Assembly: GCA_947492175.1 (NCBI GenBank)
Contig: CANLMQ010000005.1
Location: 1-64,000, forward strand
From: an uncultured Draconibacterium sp.
GTDB lineage: Bacteria; Bacteroidota; Bacteroidia; Bacteroidales; Prolixibacteraceae
Length of the DNA stretch: 64,000 nt
Direction of reading: 5' to 3'
Below the pieces are notes generated by a model. It had not been told where the DNA came from. It worked only from the letters and a program-made list of their open reading frames with translations, and did not search any database. This document shows, piece after piece, positions 42,216 to 50,539 of this stretch. Position 1 is the first letter of the stretch, and each line of letters opens with the position of its first letter. Position numbers and translations under genes: made by a program.

Positions 42216-43319
42216 TTAGTTATTCCGGAACGAAAGGGTTACCAAAAGGTTTTCAGTCGACCCGGTAAACATATTTTTTATGCGATAGTAAACATCAATG
42301 TTTTTAGTATTGTTTATTTCTTCTGAATTGCCGCTCAAGGTAAGCGGTGTAATATGATGCGCTTTTAGTGTTATTTCCTCGGGAGCGTCAAATCCAACCC
42401 CGGGCTGCACCAACTCAAGCTCATAGTCAACATCCGAATTATTTTTTACATAAATAACTTTATTTTCTTTGTTGGTGAGTTTTAATGGCGTCTTCTCATA
42501 ATCCAATGAATTAAAAAACAAAGGCTCCAGAAATGTTGAATTCCCCATAACTGTATTATCGAAATAAACCGCAGTCCTTTTTTTAAACAAAGCCTCTTTA
42601 ATGCCTCCCAGTGTACGGCTTTTGGCAAAAACCAATGTCATTGGCCGGTGTCCTTCATCAACATCCATGGGTTTATGAACATCCGTATTGGCAAACATCG
42701 TCAACTCCTTTTCGTTTGCCCAATCCAGTGCTTCCGGATAATATTCACTATGATTATAAACCTCAATTCCATGCAACATATCGTTGTTTAAAAGAGTTGT
42801 ATGTTCGTCCCACCAAAGGGTTGAATCGGGTTGTTGTCTTTTCCATCCCGGATGGTTCCACAGAATAAAAGCTCCCTGATCACGCGCTTCTTTTATTGCA
42901 TCGTTTACATCTTCGCGGTCCAGTAAATTTGCATTGGTAATAAACAGTGCGTTCAGATGGCCGGGCGGCATACTACGTGTTATTTCTGTCCCGCGAACCA
43001 ACAATATATCCAGTTGTTTAGAAAGAGGTTCTGCAATTTCGTACGAGCGGTTATGGTCGGCAACAACATCTTTCGAATGAGGCCTGTATTCAATATGGTC
43101 AGTAATCGCAATTGCATCCAACCCTTCGTTCCAGGCTTCCTCAATCCTTATTGTTGGCCAAACCGTTCCATCAGAAAAAACGGTATGCATATGAAAATCG
43201 CACTTTAAAGTGCGGTATCCATTAATATCCGGAAGGTTAATAACCCGGCGTGATTGGGCATTTCCTATTTGAATAACCAAAAGGAATAACAGAAAAAACG
43301 ACAATTTTTTTATTCGCAT
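42216..43319 (-). CDS. Secreted PHP-domain metal-dependent phosphoesterase
   Basis: A 367-residue exported protein with a signal peptide ending IGNAQ. A PHP domain covers residues about 35-280, with metal-binding motifs CDFHMHTVFSDG, AITDHIEY, RGTEITRSMPPGHLNAL, LWNHPGW and ANTDVHKP. The last 90 residues are a beta-sandwich-like tail. The family includes histidinol phosphatases, phosphodiesterases and DNA polymerase-linked exonucleases; this periplasmic group is of unknown substrate. Next to the flavin reductase gene, downstream on the same strand. Confidence 0.82.
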   Translation of the reverse strand: MRIKKLSFFLLFLLVIQIGNAQSRRVINLPDINGYRTLKCDFHMHTVFSDGTVWPTIRIEEAWNEGLDAIAITDHIEYRPHSKDVVADHNRSYEIAEPLSKQLDILLVRGTEITRSMPPGHLNALFITNANLLDREDVNDAIKEARDQGAFILWNHPGWKRQQPDSTLWWDEHTTLLNNDMLHGIEVYNHSEYYPEALDWANEKELTMFANTDVHKPMDVDEGHRPMTLVFAKSRTLGGIKEALFKKRTAVYFDNTVMGNSTFLEPLFFNSLDYEKTPLKLTNKENKVIYVKNNSDVDYELELVQPGVGFDAPEEITLKAHHITPLTLSGNSEEINNTKNIDVYYRIKNMFTGSTENLLVTLSFRNN

Positions 43320-43470
43320 GATTTAAAATTTATCAACATAAACACGACTTTAAATATCCTTGAAAAATCTCAGGAATTAAAGATTTTCGCATTAATTTTT
43401 TATGATTTGTAAACGAATCATTAATTTTAGGAGAATTACGCCCTTCTTTTTAAATTTATTAAAAAGAGTT

Positions 43471-43500
43471 TTGCTTATATTTAAATTATTCTGATCTTTG
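43471..43500 (+). promoter_or_regulatory. Promoter of the ROK regulator gene
   Basis: TTG at 43471-43473, 19 bases, then GATCTTTG at 43493-43500, one mismatch from TAnnTTTG. The expected start site, about 43507, would leave a very short leader before the ATG at 43513, which argues against the TTG at 43498 as the translation start. Confidence 0.5.
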
Positions 43501-43512
43501 TATCTAACAATT

Positions 43513-44727
43513 ATGGAAAAACTATTTAAAAATCCAGGAAACCAAAGCCAGGCAGTTGAACTTAAAAAAACAGCCCACAAAAAACACATTTTAAGATCGA
43601 TTTACTTTAACGGCCCTCTGTCAAACTCTGAGTTGGCAAAGTCAATCAAATTAAGTACACCAAAAATTAACAGTCTTCTGGTGGAATTAATTAACGACGG
43701 TTTAGTTGAAGAACTGGGAAGAGGAGATTCTAGTGGTGGAAGAAGGCCCAACATCTACGGCTTGGTTGAAGATGGTTTTTATGTTGTTGGAATTACTATT
43801 AATGTTACACGTACTATTATTTCAATTTTTAACAGCTGCAATACTGAAGTTAGCGGACCACACTACTTCCCGATTAAAATGCAGTCTGACATTGAAATTT
43901 TCAACCAGGTAAACCAAAAACTGGAAGAAGTTGTTCGGGCAAGCAACATTGCTCCCGAAAAGATTTTAGTGGCCGGAATTGAACTCCCGGGACTTATTAA
44001 TCAAAAAGAAGGGATCAACAAAACCTATTTCCCTGAAGTAAAAAATCTGTTTGACGAATTAAAAAAGATATTTGGAATACCCGTATTTTTTAATCACGAC
44101 TCAAAAGTACGCACTTTTGCCGAACAACACTTTGGTCTGGCAAAAGGTAAGAGAAATGTACTGATGCTCCAGGTAGACTGGGGATTGGGACTTGGTATTA
44201 TTGTAAACGGGAAATTATATGCCGGGAAATCGGGTTTCTCGGGCGAATTTGGACATTTACCGCTTGCCGATAATGGCGTATTGTGTGTATGCGGAAAACA
44301 AGGCTGTTTAGAAACCATTGTTTCCGCCAACGCAATTGCACGTCAGGCTCGCGAAGGAATACAAAACGGCAGCTCGTCGCTAATCAAAGAACTTGTAAAA
44401 AACGATTTGAACAAGATTACTATTTCGACGGTTATAGAAGCTGCTAATTCAGGCGATCAATTTGCCATTTCGCTGTTCTCAAAAGTTGGAGAATGGCTGG
44501 GAAGAGGAATAGCTTATTTGATTCAGCTTTTTAATCCGGAACTAATTATAATTGGCGGACAGGTTGCTGTTGCCAACCAGTTTATTTTAGCACCGATTCA
44601 ACAAGCTATTCATACGTTTTGCAACCGCGACATTAGTAACGATACTACAATCAAGTTCTCTGAACTTGGAACAAAAGCCGGAACAATGGGCGCAGCTGCC
44701 TATGCATTAGAGAGAATTTCAAAATAA
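43513..44727 (+). CDS. ROK-family transcriptional regulator (NagC/Mlc-like)
   Basis: A 404-residue regulator. A winged-helix DNA-binding domain occupies residues about 15-85: ILRSIYFNGPLSNSELAKSI and LLVELINDGLVEELG. The ROK sugar-binding domain follows, with the zinc motif CVCGKQGCLE (CxCGxxGCxE) intact, and GLGIIVNGKLYAGKSGFSGEFGHLPL typical of NagC/Mlc. Such regulators respond to GlcNAc-6-P or related sugars. It is the first gene of the amino-sugar cluster and lies six bases before the NagB/PIG-L gene, with which it is surely co-transcribed. Confidence 0.88.
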   Translation: MEKLFKNPGNQSQAVELKKTAHKKHILRSIYFNGPLSNSELAKSIKLSTPKINSLLVELINDGLVEELGRGDSSGGRRPNIYGLVEDGFYVVGITINVTRTIISIFNSCNTEVSGPHYFPIKMQSDIEIFNQVNQKLEEVVRASNIAPEKILVAGIELPGLINQKEGINKTYFPEVKNLFDELKKIFGIPVFFNHDSKVRTFAEQHFGLAKGKRNVLMLQVDWGLGLGIIVNGKLYAGKSGFSGEFGHLPLADNGVLCVCGKQGCLETIVSANAIARQAREGIQNGSSSLIKELVKNDLNKITISTVIEAANSGDQFAISLFSKVGEWLGRGIAYLIQLFNPELIIIGGQVAVANQFILAPIQQAIHTFCNRDISNDTTIKFSELGTKAGTMGAAAYALERISK

Positions 44728-44733
44728 ATACAA

Positions 44734-47040
44734 ATGAAACCGAATTTTACCAAGGTTGAAGAGTCATTCTTTAAAGAGACCAAAACAAAAGAAATTTCAA
44801 CCCGTATTCCGTATATTACTACAGAGAGTTTCCCTAAACTAGGATTACTTTCAGCATTAAGTTTTTTAGAGTGGGTAAGTGAAAATCCTAATGGTGTTAT
44901 TAGCCTTTCAACAGGAAAAACAGCACAGTATTTTCTCGATTTTACACACATGTTTCTCGAAAACTGGAACAACAAAAAGGGGAAAGACCTGCTCGAGAAA
45001 TATGGACTGGCAGGATTAAAAAAGCCTGATCTGAGCGAGCTCACTTTTGTTCAAACAGGAGAATTCTTCCCGATTGATCCGACACAGCATAACAGCATTT
45101 ACAACGCTACAATATCGCAATATATTGATGCATTTGGTTTAAAAAAAGAAAAAGCTTTGCTTATTAATTCAGAAGAAATTGAATTAGCTGAAGGAAAGCA
45201 CTTTACAGAAATATTCCCCGATTACAAGATCGATTTAACCTTACGCTACCGCGAGGCAAAAACACACCTGGAGCAGCTTCAACAGGAATCGATATTCAAA
45301 ATCGATAACTGGTGTACAGCATACGAAGACAAAATCAGGGAAAAAGGTGGAATCGGATTCTTCCTTGGAGGAATTGGTCCTGATGGGCACATCGCATTTA
45401 ACACGCGTGGTTCCGACCACTTTTCAACTACCCGCTTAACAAAAACAAATTTCGAAACACAGGCAATTACTGCAGCAGATCTGGGAGGAATTGAAGTTTC
45501 AAGAAACCGATTAGTAATTACAATTGGATTGGGTACGCTTGGTTATAATCCAAATAATAAAGCAATTATATACGCAGCGGGCGAAGCAATTGCTGATGTA
45601 ATTAAAAATTCGCTTGAATTCGAGCAATCGGTTAATTACCCTGCAACATCGCTACAAAAGCTAAAAAATGCACGCTTTTATTTAACCGAAGGAGCTGCTG
45701 TAAAACTGGAAGATAGCATAGACTGCTACTATAAATGTGGTCCGTGGAATCACCAGAAAACTGAAAGAGCAGTAATGGAGCTCTGTAAAAAAATCAACAA
45801 ATTCGGTCCAAAACTGGAGCTTGAAGATTTAAAAGCAGATAAATACTGTCGCATGATTCCGGATTTGAATGAAAATACAGTTCAATCGGTTATTGATTCC
45901 ATTCTTGTTAAGTTGAAAAAAGGAATGGAAAAGGAAACAAACCAAGTATTTTATCACACCGGCCCACACCACGACGATATAATGCTGGGAATTATGCCAA
46001 CTACCAATCGCCAGTCGCGCGATGCCAGTAACGAACTGCATTTCTCTGTTCTTACATCAGGATTTACTGCGGTAACAAATACATTTTTGTACGATCTGCT
46101 GATTGATACCAAAGAGCTTCTTAATCACGATAAGATTGAAATGGTTAATTTCCCTGACTTTTTCAAAGATGGTTATAAATACAAGTGGGATAAAGATATT
46201 TACCATTATCTCGACAACATTGCTGCCCAGGATGATGAAGAAAAACGTCGTGGTGTTTGCCACCGTTTAGTTCGTGCCCTTGTTTCAATCTGGAAAGTTA
46301 ATAACCAGGATGAGCTCAGAGAAACCATTTATGAAATCCTTACCATTCTGAAGAACAGTTACGACGGAGGTAAAAATCCGGCAAAAGTTCAACGTCTGAA
46401 AGGAATGATTCGTGAGTTTGAAGAAGAACTGGTGTGGGCACACTACGGAATTATGGTGAAAAATGTACACCACCTGCGCTTAGGTTTTTACTCTGGCGAA
46501 TCGAACTACGAAAAAGATGTTTTACCAATTCTTGAAGACTTTAGAAAGTACAAGCCAACGGTAATAAGTTTAGCTATGGATCCACAAGGAAGTGGTCCTG
46601 ATACGCACTATAAAGTTTTGCAAGCTATAGCAAAAGCTGTTGATGCCTGGAACAAAGAGGAAGATTTAAGTAATTTGCGCATTGTCGGTTATCGAAATGT
46701 ATGGTTCAAATACAATCCATGGGATGTGGAAGTTATTGTTCCGGTTTCGTTAAACTCGCTGGCAACACTTGATAAATCGTTTACCGAATGTTATATTACT
46801 CAGGTAAATGCCTCGTTCCCAAGCTACCAGCTCGATGGTAAATTTAGTGCATTAACACAACAGGTTTGGTTCGAACAGCACAAACAAATTCAGATGCTGC
46901 TAGGTAAAAATTTCTTTTACCAAAACGAATCGCCGCTATTGAGGGCTACCCATGGTGCAATTTACCACCGCGAGCTTACCGCAGAGCAGTTTTTAGAAGA
47001 GGCTTTTAAACTTGAAAAAGCAATGGCAGGCATTTTATAA
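44734..47040 (+). CDS. NagB-like/PIG-L deacetylase fusion protein
   Basis: A 768-residue cytosolic protein. Residues about 20-320 match the glucosamine-6-phosphate deaminase fold: SLSTGKTAQYFLDF (phosphate loop, TGSSP in true enzymes), LTFVQTGEFFPI where Asp72 would be, GFFLGGIGPDGHIAFNTRGS (Asp217, His219). The catalytic Asp72 equivalent is Gly109 and Glu148 is Thr224, so the domain should not deaminate. Residues about 400-660 are PIG-L-like: TGPHHDDIMLGI (Zn-type H-x-D-D at 412-415) and GPDTHYKVLQAI. PIG-L proteins deacetylate N-acetylglucosaminyl groups. So it may sense or deacetylate GlcNAc-6-P rather than act as NagB. A functional NagB is encoded 2.7 kb downstream. Closely linked to the ROK gene upstream, terminator after it. 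Confidence 0.85.
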   Translation: MKPNFTKVEESFFKETKTKEISTRIPYITTESFPKLGLLSALSFLEWVSENPNGVISLSTGKTAQYFLDFTHMFLENWNNKKGKDLLEKYGLAGLKKPDLSELTFVQTGEFFPIDPTQHNSIYNATISQYIDAFGLKKEKALLINSEEIELAEGKHFTEIFPDYKIDLTLRYREAKTHLEQLQQESIFKIDNWCTAYEDKIREKGGIGFFLGGIGPDGHIAFNTRGSDHFSTTRLTKTNFETQAITAADLGGIEVSRNRLVITIGLGTLGYNPNNKAIIYAAGEAIADVIKNSLEFEQSVNYPATSLQKLKNARFYLTEGAAVKLEDSIDCYYKCGPWNHQKTERAVMELCKKINKFGPKLELEDLKADKYCRMIPDLNENTVQSVIDSILVKLKKGMEKETNQVFYHTGPHHDDIMLGIMPTTNRQSRDASNELHFSVLTSGFTAVTNTFLYDLLIDTKELLNHDKIEMVNFPDFFKDGYKYKWDKDIYHYLDNIAAQDDEEKRRGVCHRLVRALVSIWKVNNQDELRETIYEILTILKNSYDGGKNPAKVQRLKGMIREFEEELVWAHYGIMVKNVHHLRLGFYSGESNYEKDVLPILEDFRKYKPTVISLAMDPQGSGPDTHYKVLQAIAKAVDAWNKEEDLSNLRIVGYRNVWFKYNPWDVEVIVPVSLNSLATLDKSFTECYITQVNASFPSYQLDGKFSALTQQVWFEQHKQIQMLLGKNFFYQNESPLLRATHGAIYHRELTAEQFLEEAFKLEKAMAGIL

Positions 47041-47066
47041 AGAAGAAAAAATAATAAATCTTTTAT

Positions 47067-47099
47067 AGCCGGAATTCATTTTTGTATTCCGGCTTTTTA
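47067..47099 (+). terminator. Terminator after the NagB/PIG-L fusion
   Basis: AGCCGGAAT at 47067-47075 pairs perfectly with ATTCCGGCT at 47086-47094, followed by five T residues. It lies 27 bases after the stop codon. Confidence 0.85.
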
Positions 47100-47287
47100 A
47101 CAAAATTCAATTACTAAAGATAATTTATATTAACTGCTTGTTAAGCATTCATTTTATTGTAACATAAATTCCTTTTCATCGTTATAGAAATTTGTACACC
47201 TTTATAAAAAACAATAATTTTAATAAGCCATCCACATCTAGGAGATATTTTTTAAAACTATTGATTTCGTTGCAAAAAAATAACAAT

Positions 47288-47527
47288 ATGAATCAAGAAG
47301 AAGTTAAACATCGAATTAAGAAAGTAGTTGCCAGTGTTTTAAAACTGGATGAATCGGAAATAACCGATAATGCTAATTTTATTTTTGACCTGGGTGCTGA
47401 TTCAATGCAGAGCATGCTTCTCATTGCAGCCTTCGAGGAAGAATTTGATATTGAAATGGATGTGGAAAAAGCGCAGGAAGTTCAAACAATTGGCGGAGCT
47501 GTTGAATTTATTTCCGGCTATCTTTAA
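47288..47527 (+). CDS. Acyl carrier protein
   Basis: A 79-residue ACP. It contains the attachment motif DLGADSMQS, with Ser39 as phosphopantetheine site, within FIFDLGADSMQSMLLIAAFEEEF. The third position of the usual DSL is Met, a mild change. Residues 1-30 form helix I (EVKHRIKKVVASVLKL). It begins at the ATG at 47288, after a terminator and about 190 bases of leader, and lies 35 bases upstream of the ADP-forming acyl-CoA synthetase. It is not beside fatty-acid synthesis genes, so a dedicated role in the amino-sugar cluster or a cell-wall acylation step is possible. Confidence 0.85.
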   Translation: MNQEEVKHRIKKVVASVLKLDESEITDNANFIFDLGADSMQSMLLIAAFEEEFDIEMDVEKAQEVQTIGGAVEFISGYL

Positions 47528-47562
47528 GAGACCTTACAGATTAAACTAATTAACTAACCAAA

Positions 47563-49698
47563 ATGAAAGATCGGGGCAAGTTGCATCACCAAAATCTTCA
47601 GACCCTGTTTTATCCAAAATCTGTTGCAGTAGTTGGAACAAACAAGGTTGCAGGAACTGTACCTGGCGATATTTTTGTAAATATTCTGCATGCCGACCTT
47701 CAGGGTATAATCTACCCGGTAAGTCCACGCGAAAAATCAATTGGTGGACTTAAAGCCTACAAATATGTAATTGATATTGAGGAAGAAGTAGACCTTGCCG
47801 TAATTGTTTTTCCGAGTTCCGTAGCCAAACTGGCACTCGAACAATGTGGTCAAAAAGGAATTAAATCTGTTATCATTATTTCGGCCGGATTCAGAGAAGT
47901 TGGAGAAAAAGGTCTGGAAAAAGAAAAAGAGCTCTTGACAATTGCCAAAAAATACGATATTTCGTTTATTGGGCCCAATTGTTTGGGGGTAATAAACACC
48001 GATCCGGTATCGCGGTTAAACGCTTCGTTTGCCCGCAAATTTCCGGCTGAAGGAAATATTGCTTTTCTTTCTCAAAGCGGGGCACTTTGTACTGCAGTAT
48101 TGGATTACGCTCAGGCTAAAAATATTGGATTTTCGAAATTTGTAAGCTTTGGGAATAAGGCCGATATTTCGGAAATCGACCTCCTGTACTATTTAATGGA
48201 GGATAAAAAGACCAAAGTAATTTTACTCTATCTAGAAGAAATTACCGATGGTCCCGGATTAATGAAAGCCGCCAGAGAAGTAATTGAAAAAAGCCACAAA
48301 CCAATCTTGATAATGAAATCGGGACGAACCAGAGAAGGTGCATCAGCTGCTGCTTCACACACCGGTTCGTTGGCCGGCCAGGATGAAATATGCGATGCCG
48401 CGTTTAAACAAGCTGGTATTATCAGATGCGAGAACATTGAGGAAATGTTTAACATCGCCATTGCATTTGTTTATCAACCCGAACCCAAATTTAATCGCGT
48501 TGCCATTATTACGAATGCAGGCGGGCCTGGAGTTCTTACCACCGATGCGGCTATTAAATCTGGTATTCAGCTGGCACAGTTTAACGAAGAAACTACTTTG
48601 GCTTTAAAGCGAAGTTTACCATCAACCGCAAACATTAACAACCCGGTTGATGTAATTGGCGATGCTCGTGCCGACCGTTATGTTGCAGCTATTTCAGCCG
48701 CTTTTAAAGATGAAAATGTGGATGGATTATTTGTAATCCTTACTCCGCAATCGATGACCGATATTAATACCATTGCCAAAGAAATTGCCGCTGTTTCTGC
48801 GCGATTCCATAAGCCAATTTATACTTCATTTATGGGTGAAGCCGATGTGGCAAGTGGCATTCAAATCCTTCAGAATCATAACATTCCTCATTATATCCTA
48901 CCCGAATCGATGTGTAAACCATTTGTACGGGTTTATCAGTTTCATCAACAAATAAGCAGACCAGAAGTTGTCTCGGAATCAATTGCTGCACACACATCGA
49001 AGGAAGCCCAAAGACTGATTACATCTGCACTGGATTCGAATAAAAAGTTTTTGCACGAATTTGAGGCTACGCAAATATTATCGGAATACAACCTGCCGGT
49101 TTTAAAAAGTGGGCTGGCAACATCGGCCGAAGAGGCTGCCGAACTAGCTAAAACCATAGGATTCCCGGTGGTAATGAAAGTAATGTCTGAAAAAATAGTA
49201 CACAAATTCGATATTGGCGGTGTGCTTCTGAACATTAACTCTGAAGAAGAAGCAGAAGAGGCTTTTTTGAAGATCACAGATTCTGTACAGAAAATACTTC
49301 CTGGTATAAAAATTGATGGAATACTCGTTTCAAAACAGGTTCCTGAAGGAATTGAAGTAATTTTGGGCATAAAAAAAGATGCATCGTTTGGCGATGTTAT
49401 CATGTTTGGTATGGGAGGTATTTTTGTTGAAATATTTAAGGACGTAAGTTTCAGAGTTGCTCCAATTCAGAAAAACGTTGCGCTTGAAATGATTCATGAA
49501 ATAAAAGCCTCGAAATTACTGCTTGGAGCAAGAGGGAAAAAACCAGCCGATATTGAATGCCTGGCTGAAACAATAGTAAAGCTTTCAAATCTTGCCCTTG
49601 ACAACCCAAACATTAAAGAACTGGATATTAACCCATTAATAGTACTAGAACAAAAGAAAGGCTGCTTTGTAGCCGATGCGAAAATAGTTTTAAAATAA
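47563..49698 (+). CDS. ADP-forming acetate/acyl-CoA synthetase
   Basis: A 711-residue fused enzyme. Residues about 10-135 are the CoA-binding domain (SVAVVGTNKVAGTV, VIIISAGFREVGEKG); 150-460 the succinyl-CoA-ligase-like part with the catalytic His motif ASHTGSLAGQDE; 490-711 the ATP-grasp domain (FPVVMKVMSEKIVHKFDIGGV, MGGIFVEIFKDVSFR, LDINPLIVLE). Such enzymes interconvert acyl-CoA, ADP and Pi with organic acid, ATP and CoA, often producing ATP from acetyl-CoA. Next to the ACP and NagB genes it might deal with acetate from GlcNAc deacetylation. Full length. Confidence 0.85.
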   Translation: MKDRGKLHHQNLQTLFYPKSVAVVGTNKVAGTVPGDIFVNILHADLQGIIYPVSPREKSIGGLKAYKYVIDIEEEVDLAVIVFPSSVAKLALEQCGQKGIKSVIIISAGFREVGEKGLEKEKELLTIAKKYDISFIGPNCLGVINTDPVSRLNASFARKFPAEGNIAFLSQSGALCTAVLDYAQAKNIGFSKFVSFGNKADISEIDLLYYLMEDKKTKVILLYLEEITDGPGLMKAAREVIEKSHKPILIMKSGRTREGASAAASHTGSLAGQDEICDAAFKQAGIIRCENIEEMFNIAIAFVYQPEPKFNRVAIITNAGGPGVLTTDAAIKSGIQLAQFNEETTLALKRSLPSTANINNPVDVIGDARADRYVAAISAAFKDENVDGLFVILTPQSMTDINTIAKEIAAVSARFHKPIYTSFMGEADVASGIQILQNHNIPHYILPESMCKPFVRVYQFHQQISRPEVVSESIAAHTSKEAQRLITSALDSNKKFLHEFEATQILSEYNLPVLKSGLATSAEEAAELAKTIGFPVVMKVMSEKIVHKFDIGGVLLNINSEEEAEEAFLKITDSVQKILPGIKIDGILVSKQVPEGIEVILGIKKDASFGDVIMFGMGGIFVEIFKDVSFRVAPIQKNVALEMIHEIKASKLLLGARGKKPADIECLAETIVKLSNLALDNPNIKELDINPLIVLEQKKGCFVADAKIVLK

Positions 49699-49726
49699 AG
49701 GTAAAAACAAATAAAAATTACTAATT

Positions 49727-50539
49727 ATGAGAATTTTAATTCACGAAAACTACCAACAAATAAGCAAATGGACTGCTTACTACATTGCAAATAAAATCAA
49801 GACCTTTAACCCGACTCCTGAAAAACCATTTGTATTGGGTTTGCCAACAGGGTCGTCGCCAATCGGAACTTATACCGAACTTATTGAGTTAGTAAAACAA
49901 GGCGAACTCTCGTTTCAAAATGTGGTAACTTTTAACATGGATGAATATGTAGGTATTCCAGTTGATCATCCGCAGAGCTACCACTATTTTATGGACAAAC
50001 ACTTGTTTAACCACATCGATATTCCACGTGAGAACATCAATATCCTCAATGGAAATGCTACGGATTTAGAAGCAGAATGCGAGAGGTATGAAAATAAAAT
50101 TGAAAGTTACGGCGGAATTCAACTATTCCTTGGAGGTATTGGCCCCGACGGACACATTGCATTTAACGAGCCTGGTAGTTCGCTAAAATCAAAAACAAGG
50201 GTTAAAACTCTAACTTACGATACTATTCTTGCCAACTCGCGTTTCTTCGATAACGACGTGAATAAAGTGCCAAAGACAGCCTTAACTGTTGGTGTAGACA
50301 CGGTAATGCAAGCCAAAGAAGTAGTAATTATTATTAATGGATACAACAAGGCACGTGCACTACAAAAAGTTGTAGAAGAAGGAGTTAACCACATGTGGAC
50401 TGTTTCTGTTTTGCAACTTCACCAAAAAGGTATGATTGTGTGCGACGAAGATGCGACTATGGAGCTTAAAGTTGGTACAGCCAAGTATTTTAAGGATATT
50501 GAACAGACAGAGCTGAAAAATTATCCAAAAACCAATTAA
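49727..50539 (+). CDS. nagB: Glucosamine-6-phosphate deaminase
   Basis: A 270-residue NagB, converting glucosamine-6-phosphate to fructose-6-phosphate and ammonia. All catalytic landmarks are present with E. coli-like numbering: LPTGSSPIGTY (phosphate loop, 39-49), NMDEYVG with Asp72, GPDGHIAFNEPGSS with Asp141, His143 and Glu148. The length is normal. It lies 28 bases after the acyl-CoA synthetase and is followed without a gap by DUF4954. It provides the entry of GlcNAc carbon into glycolysis. No NagA was seen; the PIG-L part of the upstream fusion might replace it. Confidence 0.92.
   Translation: MRILIHENYQQISKWTAYYIANKIKTFNPTPEKPFVLGLPTGSSPIGTYTELIELVKQGELSFQNVVTFNMDEYVGIPVDHPQSYHYFMDKHLFNHIDIPRENINILNGNATDLEAECERYENKIESYGGIQLFLGGIGPDGHIAFNEPGSSLKSKTRVKTLTYDTILANSRFFDNDVNKVPKTALTVGVDTVMQAKEVVIIINGYNKARALQKVVEEGVNHMWTVSVLQLHQKGMIVCDEDATMELKVGTAKYFKDIEQTELKNYPKTN

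Noticed and set aside
44734..45700. Calling the fusion protein a plain glucosamine-6-phosphate deaminase
   Set aside because: The residues equivalent to Asp72 and Glu148 are not conserved, and a complete NagB is encoded nearby.
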